Positions 54,181 to 62,447 of a DNA stretch of 64,000 nucleotides are shown piece by piece. A program made the position numbers and the translations under genes. The notes beneath the pieces are model-generated. The model was not told the origin of the DNA. It did not search any database and was given only the letters and a program-made list of their open reading frames with translations. The number at the start of each line of letters is the position of its first letter. The stretch's first letter is position 1. The DNA is from Bacteroidota bacterium (GTDB lineage Bacteria > Bacteroidota > Bacteroidia > AKYH767-A > OLB10): assembly GCA_023251535.1 (NCBI GenBank), contig JAHEYP010000007.1:38812-102811 (forward strand). Direction: 5' to 3'.

Positions 54181-54936
54181 ATGGACCGTAAACAAATCAC
54201 CCCTCCAAACATTCATGTTGTTAGTTCGGAATATCAAATTCCGGTAATTGATAAACTTTTAGGCAGAACCACATTAAAGTGGCAATGCGACGATGGTCAC
54301 AGTGAAAAACTTACGGCCAGCCTTCGTTTTACCGACTACGAAGGAAATCCACCTTCTTTCTATAGCTTAACGAAATTACCTTTCGTTGCGAAAACTTATT
54401 TTCAGGCGAAGCGTTCGCCTATCATGTCGAACCCAGTTCCTTTTTTAGTAATGGATGCTATCCGTTACCTCGATGGAATGGTTAAGCCAGGAATGAAAGT
54501 AATGGAACTAGGAGGAGGTAATAGCTCACTTTGGTTTTTAGGCAAAGGCGCAAAAGTAACTACTTACGAACATGATGTTCAATGGGCTCAAATGGTATTC
54601 GAAAATGTTGAGAAAAACCCTAAAAAATACAACGAAGAAAATTTTGATTTAAGAGTGATGCAGGGAACTGCCACATTAAACGATATGATGACTCAGGAAG
54701 ATGGATCATTCGATATCATCTTGATCGATTCAATGAACGAATTTACTCGCCGTAACGATTGTATTCGCGTTGCAATGAAGAAAATTAAACCGGGTGGCTG
54801 GTTAGTACTTGACAATAGCGATAATCCAGTTAACTGGAAAGGAGCTGAACTACTAGAAGGAAAAGAAATGATTCGCTTCTCTGGATTTGGCCCTATGGCA
54901 TTCTTTGTTTGTCAAACTACTTTCTGGAAAATGTAA
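54181..54936 (+). CDS. SAM-dependent methyltransferase
   Basis: A 251-residue class I methyltransferase. Motif I is KVMELGGGNSSLWFLGKGA (about residue 100-118), followed by TTYEHDVQWAQMV (acidic end of strand 2), GSFDIILIDSMNEF (motif IV) and IKPGGWLVLDNSDNP. It probably methylates a sugar or repeat-unit component of the polysaccharide. Its stop is 1 base before the acyltransferase start. Confidence 0.85.
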   Translation: MDRKQITPPNIHVVSSEYQIPVIDKLLGRTTLKWQCDDGHSEKLTASLRFTDYEGNPPSFYSLTKLPFVAKTYFQAKRSPIMSNPVPFLVMDAIRYLDGMVKPGMKVMELGGGNSSLWFLGKGAKVTTYEHDVQWAQMVFENVEKNPKKYNEENFDLRVMQGTATLNDMMTQEDGSFDIILIDSMNEFTRRNDCIRVAMKKIKPGGWLVLDNSDNPVNWKGAELLEGKEMIRFSGFGPMAFFVCQTTFWKM

Positions 54937-54937
54937 T

Positions 54938-55666
54938 ATGCTTAAAGCAGTAATTATATTTCTCGGTAAAAAGAAAAACCCGGCGTTTACGTTGGATGAG
55001 CATGCCTCTACAGGTATGCTCTTTACTTTTTTTGTTGATAAAGCAATTTCTGTTTTGAGAGGTGCCCGTTCAATATTTGCTGGCAAAAGTCCGAATATGC
55101 TTATGCTGGGTAAACGCGTTACCGTTAGTAATTGGAAAACATTTTACTATGGGAAGGGTGTGCAAATCGGAAAAGATGTTAGCATCAATGCTTACGGAGA
55201 GGAAGGGCTAACAATCGGTGATTATTCATGGATTGGACCAATGTCGTTTCTTAAAGTATCATTTTCTTTTAATCAACCAGGAAAATTTATTCGTATCGGC
55301 AGTCATGTCGGTATTGGTGAATATGCTCACTTAGGTGGTGCAGGAGGCTTGGAAATTGGAGATGATTGCATTATTGGCCCATATTTAAGTTGTCACCCCG
55401 AGAATCATCAATTCGTTGATCAACAAGAATTAATTCGATTACAAGGCGTAACTCGTTCCGGTATTAAAATTGGCAAAAACTGCTGGATTGGAGCGAAGGT
55501 TACTATTCTCGACGGAGTTACAATAGGAGAAAATTGCGTGATAGCTGCAGGTGCAGTTGTTACCAAAGACATGCCCGCCAATGCAGTTATTGGAGGTGTT
55601 CCTGCTAAAGTTATTAAAATGCGTGACCACAAAGACATAAAAATGTCGGCTGTTCATGTCGCATAA
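54938..55666 (+). CDS. Hexapeptide-repeat acyltransferase
   Basis: A 242-residue left-handed beta-helix transferase. Hexapeptide repeats run from about 75 to 225 (VQIGKDVSINAYGEEGLTIG, RIGSHVGIGEYAHLGGAGG, IKIGKNCWIGAKVTILDGV). The catalytic region is about residue 145 (SCHPENHQF), and GAVVTKDMPANAVIGGVPAK is typical of the O-acetyltransferase C-terminus. It probably O-acetylates the glycan. The in-frame ATG at 54887 lies within the upstream methyltransferase gene, so 54938 is chosen. Confidence 0.88.
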   Translation: MLKAVIIFLGKKKNPAFTLDEHASTGMLFTFFVDKAISVLRGARSIFAGKSPNMLMLGKRVTVSNWKTFYYGKGVQIGKDVSINAYGEEGLTIGDYSWIGPMSFLKVSFSFNQPGKFIRIGSHVGIGEYAHLGGAGGLEIGDDCIIGPYLSCHPENHQFVDQQELIRLQGVTRSGIKIGKNCWIGAKVTILDGVTIGENCVIAAGAVVTKDMPANAVIGGVPAKVIKMRDHKDIKMSAVHVA

Positions 55667-55677
55667 AATTTAAGAAG

Positions 55678-56940
55678 ATGACTGAATCGAATATTAAATT
55701 TAAGACTGTTTTAGTTAGTGCATACGCGGTTAATCCATATCACGGATCGGAAGATGGGATGGGATGGAATTTTATTAATCAAATTGCACGTTTCAATAAA
55801 GTAATTGCCGTTACGAGAGAAAATACTCGCCCTCATATTGAGAAATATATGCAGGAAAATCCATCGGTGCATTACGCAAATATCAACTTTGTATACTACG
55901 ATCTACCTTATTGGATGAGATTCTGGAAGAAAGGTGGTCGCGGTGCTTTATTGTACTATTACATGTGGCAATATTTTCTTCCTGCCTTTGTGAAACGACA
56001 AAAGTTGGAATTTGATATTGTGCATAATTTAAATTTCCACAACGACTGGACGCCATCACGCTTATGGGTGTTAAGAAAGCCTTTTGTTTGGGGACCTATT
56101 GGACACCATTCTAAAATTCCTAAAGATTATATTTTGCACGTCTACGGATATCGTCAATACTTCACCGAACAGTTGAAGTGGATGACAAAAAAATATTTTT
56201 GGCAAGTTGATCCGTTATTACGTCAAACTGTTAATCATGCCGATACTGTTTTAGCAATGAATTCTTCTGTTGCTAAAGTGCTTCATATTCCTGAAGCAAA
56301 AGTTGTTCGTATGCCTTCGGTAAGTACTGAAGCTCCGGGAGAAAAATTACCTCATATCAGCAACGGAAAATTTACAATTCTTTCTGCAGGACGATTTGTA
56401 CCATTGAAAGGATTCGATATTACTATAAAATCATTTGCTCGATTTAGAGCCCAATTGCCAGTTGTACAACAAGATAAAGTGGAATTGGTTTTAGTTGGAG
56501 ACGGTCCTTATAAAGAACAGTTGGTAAAACTTACTGAAGAATTGTATATTGAAAGGCAAGTTCGATTTATCAAATGGTTAGATCGTGAAGATTATAAACA
56601 ACTTTATGCTAACTCACACGTCTTTCTTTTCCCTTCTCACGAAGGAGCAGGAATGGTAGTTGCTGAAGCGCTTTCTTATGGATTACCTGTTGTTTGTTTT
56701 AATAATGATGGTCCTGGAGAATTCGTTGATGATACATGCGGGATAACGGTTCCGTATAGCCGCTACGATACTAGCATCTCTAAATTCGCAGAAGCATTAA
56801 ATACAATTTATACTGATCCCGCTTATTTCAATAAGTTATCGGAAGGTGCCCTCGAAGCATTCAAAAACCGATTTGATTGGAACTTGAAAGGAGAACATCT
56901 TCGTAATGTTTACAATGAAGTAGCTTCAAGAGCTGTTTAA
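55678..56940 (+). CDS. Glycosyltransferase family 4
   Basis: A 420-residue GT-B enzyme. The acceptor domain begins TVLVSAYAVNPYHGSEDGMG and includes GPIGHHSKIPK. The donor domain includes FTILSAGRFVPLKGFDITIK, LVLVGDGPYKEQL and FPSHEGAGMVVAEALSYGLP (E-x7-E region). It ends one base before the next GT4 start. Sugar specificity is unknown. Confidence 0.91.
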   Translation: MTESNIKFKTVLVSAYAVNPYHGSEDGMGWNFINQIARFNKVIAVTRENTRPHIEKYMQENPSVHYANINFVYYDLPYWMRFWKKGGRGALLYYYMWQYFLPAFVKRQKLEFDIVHNLNFHNDWTPSRLWVLRKPFVWGPIGHHSKIPKDYILHVYGYRQYFTEQLKWMTKKYFWQVDPLLRQTVNHADTVLAMNSSVAKVLHIPEAKVVRMPSVSTEAPGEKLPHISNGKFTILSAGRFVPLKGFDITIKSFARFRAQLPVVQQDKVELVLVGDGPYKEQLVKLTEELYIERQVRFIKWLDREDYKQLYANSHVFLFPSHEGAGMVVAEALSYGLPVVCFNNDGPGEFVDDTCGITVPYSRYDTSISKFAEALNTIYTDPAYFNKLSEGALEAFKNRFDWNLKGEHLRNVYNEVASRAV

Positions 56941-56941
56941 A

Positions 56942-58027
56942 ATGAAACCGAAAATAGTAGCAGTACATTTATTAAACGACTTCAGTGGGAGTCCCATGGT
57001 TTTGTCGCAGGCCTTAAAAGGGTTGCAGAAATCAGGACACGAAGTGGTGATTCATACTGCTGGTGGACGAGAAGGATTTCTTTCTGATATCGATTGCAAG
57101 AAAGAATATTTCAAATACAAATTTTTCGGGAATCCGCTGCTAAGATTAGCAGCGTTCCTTTGCAGTCAATTAGTAGTATTTACTCAGTTACTGAAGTACA
57201 GGAAAGAAAATGTAGTTATCTATGTGAATACACTATTACCATTCGGTGCTGCTTTAGCAGGTAAATGGATGGGCAAAAAGGTGGTTTATCATATTCATGA
57301 AAGTTACATAAAACCGGTAGCCTTAAAAAACTTCTTAAAGGGAGTAGCAGCATATACCGCTGATACTGCAGTTTATGTATCTAACTACTTATGCGAAGCA
57401 GAGAAGATAAAGAACATTAAATATAAGGTGGTTTATAATGCCTTGCCAGATGAATTTGTTTCTAAGGCCGATGCATTTAACTACCACATTCCCAATGCAG
57501 GCTCATTTACTGTATTAATGGTTTGTTCGCTTAAAGAATATAAAGGAATAAATGAATTTGCTGCATTGGCAAAACGCCATCCGAAACTAAGATTCGAAAT
57601 GGTATTGAATGCTGCTAAGGAAGATATTTCTAATTATTTTTCAGAAGGAAAAACACCTTCAAACCTGACATTATTTCCTACGCAAAAAGATCTTGATCCT
57701 TTTTATCGTCGAGCTTCATTATTGTTAAACCTCACGAACCCGCAGTTATGCGTTGAAACATTTGGAATGACCATCTTAGAAGCAATGTGTTATGGAATTC
57801 CCGTAATTGCTCCCCCTGTAGGTGGCCCGGCTGAAATTGTTGATTCAGGAAAAAATGGATTTACCATCGATGTGCGAGAAGAATCAAATTTGGATATAGC
57901 CATCGAAACGCTGTATGCAGATGGTAATATGTTAAGCTCATTCTCCTCGAAAGCAAAGGAAACTTCTTCTCGTTTTAGCACGAGTGATTTGCAAGGAGAA
58001 ATCGTAAAAATCATCTCCTTGATGTAA
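56942..58027 (+). CDS. Glycosyltransferase family 4
   Basis: A 361-residue GT-B enzyme. The N-terminal HLLNDFSGSPMVLSQALKGL is the glycine-rich acceptor loop. The C-terminal domain carries VLMVCSLKEYKGINEF, NLTNPQLCVETFGMTILEAM and PVIAPPVGGPAEIVDSGKNG. It is the last gene before a 287-base gap and a weak hairpin with T tail. Confidence 0.9.
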   Translation: MKPKIVAVHLLNDFSGSPMVLSQALKGLQKSGHEVVIHTAGGREGFLSDIDCKKEYFKYKFFGNPLLRLAAFLCSQLVVFTQLLKYRKENVVIYVNTLLPFGAALAGKWMGKKVVYHIHESYIKPVALKNFLKGVAAYTADTAVYVSNYLCEAEKIKNIKYKVVYNALPDEFVSKADAFNYHIPNAGSFTVLMVCSLKEYKGINEFAALAKRHPKLRFEMVLNAAKEDISNYFSEGKTPSNLTLFPTQKDLDPFYRRASLLLNLTNPQLCVETFGMTILEAMCYGIPVIAPPVGGPAEIVDSGKNGFTIDVREESNLDIAIETLYADGNMLSSFSSKAKETSSRFSTSDLQGEIVKIISLM

Positions 58028-58033
58028 TATGGA

Positions 58034-58054
58034 TGTAAGGTTTTTACCTTTTTT
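58034..58054 (+). terminator. Weak terminator-like hairpin
   Basis: A 5-bp stem (58037-58041 with 58046-58050) followed by four T, 10 bases after the GT4 stop. Confidence 0.4.
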
Positions 58055-58314
58055 CATCTGTTTTCAATTATTACCCTAAAACGTGACAAAAATCCCAATT
58101 TCTTACACATAGTTTTGTAAGATTTTCTGAAAGTTTTGTAATAGGTTACACTCATTTCCCCTCGTAAAGAGCAAAATCGAGTAAAAAGATAAGTGCATTT
58201 TTCGCATTTATTTAAAGAATCTTACAAGCGTTTAAACATTCCCTATTTATTGTAGCGTTTTCAACAGGATTGACGTATCATGTTCATAACCTAAAGACCA
58301 AAATAAGTTCTGTT
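58055..58314 (+). promoter_or_regulatory. Leader region upstream of the DUF1972 glycosyltransferase
   Basis: A 260-base AT-rich gap in an otherwise tightly packed locus. It holds a direct repeat of agttttgtaa (58111-58120 and 58152-58160) and an inverted repeat cttaca/tgtaag (58102-58107 with 58116-58121). No strict TTTG-N19-TAnnTTTG promoter was found. It may hold a second promoter of the locus. Confidence 0.4.
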
Positions 58315-59511
58315 ATGCAAAAGAAGCGTGTCGCTATTATTGGAACAACCGGACTACCGGCAAAGTACGGTGGATTTGAAACCTTAGCACATCATTTAGT
58401 TGATCGTTTAAATCAACGATTCGATCTTACAGTATTTTGTAGCTCTAAATATTTTTCAAAAAAAGGAGTTCGTCGTACGCACTACAACGGCGCTAAGCTC
58501 GAATATCTTCCTTTCAATGCCAACGGATATCAAAGTATTATTTACGATGTAATCTCCATTGTAAAAGCAATGAGAAACAATGATGTTCTTTTGTTGCTTG
58601 GAGTCTCCGGAGCAATATGTTTGCCATTCATTAAAATGTTCTCTAAAATTCCTGTTATCGTTAATATCGACGGACAAGAATGGAAACGTCAAAAATGGAA
58701 TTGGATTGCAAAGAAATTTTTAGGCTTCAGCGAACGCCTGGCAGTGAAATATGCCGATCGCGTTGTGGCGGACAATAAAGTAATTTATGATTATGTAGTT
58801 GATTGCTACGGACAAAATGATGCTTCACTGATCGAGTATGGTTCAGACCATGTTAAGAAAGTTAAATTGAATGACGATGTTATTGCAAAATATCCTTTCC
58901 TAACTGGTAAGTATGCATTCAATGTTTGTCGCATAGAACCTGAAAATAATGTTCATGTATTTCTTGATGCATATGCTCATCGCCCAAATGAAAATTTAGT
59001 AATTGTAGGGCTTTGGAGTCACAATGAATATGGTCGTCAATTGAAAGAACACTTCAGTGAATTTTCAAACTTGCATTTATTAGACCCAATCTATGAGCAA
59101 GAGGATTTAGATATCATTCGCTCAAATGCATCTTTGTATCTACACGGGCACAGTGCGGGTGGAACTAATCCTTCATTGGTCGAAGCGATGGCACTTGGAT
59201 TACCTGTTGTAGCTTTTGATGTTGCTTATAATCGTGAAACAACAGAAAACGTTGCTCGTTTTTTCGATTCAACTTTAACACTTCATTTACAACTCGACCG
59301 ATTAACGGATGAGGAATGTAATTCAATGCGTGTAAAACTCGAAGACATTGCTTCAAAACGTTATACCTGGAGTAGAATAGCAGATTTATACGCTCAATTG
59401 TTTGGCGAAGATCAAAATTCACTAGTTGTAAATCTAACTTCTGAAGCTGCAATGCGTAAAGAAGAAGTAATTAAAATTAAAACTCAAGAAAGAGAAGAGG
59501 CGGCTGCATGA
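58315..59511 (+). CDS. DUF1972 glycosyltransferase (GT4-like, rhamnosyltransferase type)
   Basis: A 398-residue GT-B enzyme. The DUF1972 N-terminus is clear: RVAIIGTTGLPAKYGGFETL, then VNIDGQEWKRQKWNW and ADRVVADNKVIYDY. The donor domain has HGHSAGGTNPSLVEAMALG. Family members add rhamnose or galactose in O-antigen/EPS assembly. The frame opens at a TTG at 58270, but the ATG at 58315 immediately before the conserved start is used. Its stop overlaps the next ATG by 4 bases, linking a glycan gene to a T9SS protein. Confidence 0.88.
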   Translation: MQKKRVAIIGTTGLPAKYGGFETLAHHLVDRLNQRFDLTVFCSSKYFSKKGVRRTHYNGAKLEYLPFNANGYQSIIYDVISIVKAMRNNDVLLLLGVSGAICLPFIKMFSKIPVIVNIDGQEWKRQKWNWIAKKFLGFSERLAVKYADRVVADNKVIYDYVVDCYGQNDASLIEYGSDHVKKVKLNDDVIAKYPFLTGKYAFNVCRIEPENNVHVFLDAYAHRPNENLVIVGLWSHNEYGRQLKEHFSEFSNLHLLDPIYEQEDLDIIRSNASLYLHGHSAGGTNPSLVEAMALGLPVVAFDVAYNRETTENVARFFDSTLTLHLQLDRLTDEECNSMRVKLEDIASKRYTWSRIADLYAQLFGEDQNSLVVNLTSEAAMRKEEVIKIKTQEREEAAA

Positions 59512-62447
59512 AAAAGGTAGCATTGATGATTGTTGCGTTGCTTGTTTGTACTTCAGTATGGAGTCAAACAGTAACTACTATTGCCGGAAGCGCTTTGCTA
59601 TCAGGGAATGGCAATGGCATCGGTACATCTGCTCGTTTCAATGAGCCTCATGGTATTACTTCCGATAAAAACGGAAATATATTTGTTGCCGATCGATTAA
59701 ATAACTGTATCAGAAAAATTACTCCCGGCGGTGTTGTTTCAACAATTGCAGGAACAGGAGTAGCAGGTAGCAATGACGGTGCAGGGTCAGTAGCAACTTT
59801 TAACGAGCCATGGGCTGTTGCAACGGATACATTAGGCAATCTATATGTTGCAGATACTAAGAGTTATAAAATCAGAAAAATTGATGCTTCCAATAATGTA
59901 TCAACCATAGCAGGAACTGGTGTTTTCGGAACAACTAATGGACCTGTGAATGTTGCGAAATTTGGATTTTCATCAGGCATTGCAGTAACACGCGATGGCA
60001 GTATCATTTACGTTGTTGATCATAATACGCATGTTATTCGAAAAATTGAAGCGGGAATAGTTAGCAATCTTGCGGGTACAGTTTACATCGCAGGTAGTAA
60101 TAATGGTCCCGGAGCTACTGCAACATTTAATCATCCATATGGTGTTGAACTCGATCCTTCAGGAAATTTAATTATTGCCGACGAATGGAACAATACTGTT
60201 CGTAAGGTTACTCCATCAGGAACTACAACAACATTTGCGGGTACAGGGATTATCGGAGGTGTAGATGGTACTAGTATGGCGGCATCTTTTAATTATCCAT
60301 GGGATATGGCCGTTGATTCCCTCGGCAATATTTTTATTATGGATGGTTATAATTTTACTGTTAGAAAAATAAATGCCATAACAGGAATTGTTTCTACTTA
60401 TGTAGGAAATGTAGGTGTAAGCGGAGCATCTGATGGAAGTGGTGTAAATGCGACTTTCAATAATGCTGCCGGCATTACTTACAATCGAGCCGATAAATGT
60501 TTGTATATCGCCGATACAAAAAATCATACGATCAGAAAAGTATCCAACGCTTCTTCTATCGTAATTAATTTAACAACAACTTCATCTTCAGTTTGTGCTG
60601 GAGATAGTTTACATTTTAATGCTACTCCTTCGGGACTAACTTCATACACGATTCTTGAAAACGGAAATGTACTTGGCACATTCGCAAATAATTCTGCAAT
60701 TGCTATTCCTGCTTTGTCGCCAGGAAGTCATACGTTAACATGTACAGCATATGATAATACAGGAGCAATTGCTTCATCTAATACAGTTACTGTTACGGTT
60801 GCCGCTTCTTTTAGTCCGGCTATCAGTTCATCAAACGGGAATATTATTTGCTCAGGAGATTCTGTGTTATTATCTACTCAAGCAGGTAATTCCTATTTAT
60901 GGTCGAATGGTGCCGTTACTCAGAATGTTTATGTGTCTACCGCAGGAAATTATTCTGTTACAGTTACCAATTCAAATGGATGTAAAGGTTATTCTTCAGC
61001 ATTTAATTTAACTGTTCAATCAGCTCCTAATGCAACAATCACATCTGCAAATGGTAATACTATTTGTCCGAATGATTCTTTAGTACTTTCAGCTTCCGCT
61101 GCGTCTTCATATTTGTGGTCAAATGGTGCAGTAACACAAAGTGTAAATGTCCCAGCAGGAAATTATACTGTTACGGTCTCAAGTGCGAACGGTTGTACTG
61201 CGAAATCTTCAGTATTTACAATTACAAACTATACCGTTACTCAACCTTCTGTATCTCCCAATGGAACCATCAGTATTGTTCAAGGAGATTCAGTACAATT
61301 AACGGCAACTGGTGGATCTTCTTATACTTGGTCGAATGGTCAATCAGGAGCTTCAATTTATGTTTCAACAGCTGGAAATTACTTCGTTACGGCTACTAGC
61401 ACTAACGGATGTGATGTGAATTCCATTCCAGTAATTGTAACATTAGTAAACGGAAATACTATGATTTCTGTAACAGGATCAACTTCGTTTTGCGATGGCA
61501 ATTCTGTTACCCTAACTTCTGTTTTTTCTTCAGGAAATCAATGGTACTACAATAATTTACCATTACCGGGTGAAACTAATCAAGCATTAACAGCAAGTGA
61601 TGCCGGATATTATAAAGTAGCAGTTTGGCAAGGAAGCAATTGGATCTATTCTGATTCTATATTAGTCACTGTTTATCCTGCGGCGCAATACCCTTCAGTA
61701 TCTGATACGAATGTTTGTCGTAATGCATCAGTTTCTATTGTCGCAATTGGTTCTGATATCTATAAATGGTATACCGACCAAACAGGTAATACACTCGCAT
61801 CTTCCAATAATGTTTTAACGATTTCACAAGTTGCAAATCCACAAACATATTATGTTGAAGCTACTAATATTTATGGTTGTTCAACGGTAGATCGTTTAGA
61901 TGTAAATATCGGATTATTGCCAAGCCCTCAATTAGCATTTCAGCCTAGCACTCAAGCTTCACAAGGAATGTTTACCACAACTTTCATCAATACTTCAGTT
62001 GATGCTGATATGTATTCTTGGACTTTTGGTGATACTTCAAATAATACCTCTACCGATGCTAACCCTGTGCATATTTATGCCGCTTCAGGAAATTACTTGA
62101 TTACGCTCTATGCAGAAAACTCTTTAACAGGTTGTGTTGATACGATTTCGCGTGTCATAAATGTTATCGGGAATAATAATTTATTTATTCCAACAACTTT
62201 CACTCCAAATGGAGATGGTAAAAATGATTTATTCCGTGTTCGTGGAGATCATTTCACATTGGAAGAAATGTTGATCTATGATCAATGGGGTAAATTGCTC
62301 TATCGCACCGATAATTCGCGTCCGAATTGGGACGGAAGAGTTGGTGGTGATGTAGTCCAAAATGGAACATATGTTTATCGAATACAAATTGTAAACGATA
62401 ACAATATTTCTTCAGTATTAACAGGTTCAATCACAGTTATCAAATGA
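59508..62447 (+). CDS. T9SS type B surface protein with NHL, Ig-like and PKD domains
   Basis: A 979-residue secreted protein. Signal peptide 1-19. Residues about 24-345 hold five or six NHL repeats (FNEPHGITSDKNGNIFVADR and variants) forming a propeller with a TIAGTG linker. Residues about 350-790 are Ig-like/SprB-type repeats (NGCKGYSSAF, SSYLWSNGAVTQS). One PKD domain lies near 820-885 (YSWTFGDTSNN). The end (about 890-979, FIPTTFTPNGDGKNDLF to VLTGSITVIK) is the gliding-motility-associated type B sorting domain. Such cargo needs a matching PorP/SprF protein, which is the next gene, overlapping by 4 bases. Confidence 0.93.
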   Translation: MKKVALMIVALLVCTSVWSQTVTTIAGSALLSGNGNGIGTSARFNEPHGITSDKNGNIFVADRLNNCIRKITPGGVVSTIAGTGVAGSNDGAGSVATFNEPWAVATDTLGNLYVADTKSYKIRKIDASNNVSTIAGTGVFGTTNGPVNVAKFGFSSGIAVTRDGSIIYVVDHNTHVIRKIEAGIVSNLAGTVYIAGSNNGPGATATFNHPYGVELDPSGNLIIADEWNNTVRKVTPSGTTTTFAGTGIIGGVDGTSMAASFNYPWDMAVDSLGNIFIMDGYNFTVRKINAITGIVSTYVGNVGVSGASDGSGVNATFNNAAGITYNRADKCLYIADTKNHTIRKVSNASSIVINLTTTSSSVCAGDSLHFNATPSGLTSYTILENGNVLGTFANNSAIAIPALSPGSHTLTCTAYDNTGAIASSNTVTVTVAASFSPAISSSNGNIICSGDSVLLSTQAGNSYLWSNGAVTQNVYVSTAGNYSVTVTNSNGCKGYSSAFNLTVQSAPNATITSANGNTICPNDSLVLSASAASSYLWSNGAVTQSVNVPAGNYTVTVSSANGCTAKSSVFTITNYTVTQPSVSPNGTISIVQGDSVQLTATGGSSYTWSNGQSGASIYVSTAGNYFVTATSTNGCDVNSIPVIVTLVNGNTMISVTGSTSFCDGNSVTLTSVFSSGNQWYYNNLPLPGETNQALTASDAGYYKVAVWQGSNWIYSDSILVTVYPAAQYPSVSDTNVCRNASVSIVAIGSDIYKWYTDQTGNTLASSNNVLTISQVANPQTYYVEATNIYGCSTVDRLDVNIGLLPSPQLAFQPSTQASQGMFTTTFINTSVDADMYSWTFGDTSNNTSTDANPVHIYAASGNYLITLYAENSLTGCVDTISRVINVIGNNNLFIPTTFTPNGDGKNDLFRVRGDHFTLEEMLIYDQWGKLLYRTDNSRPNWDGRVGGDVVQNGTYVYRIQIVNDNNISSVLTGSITVIK

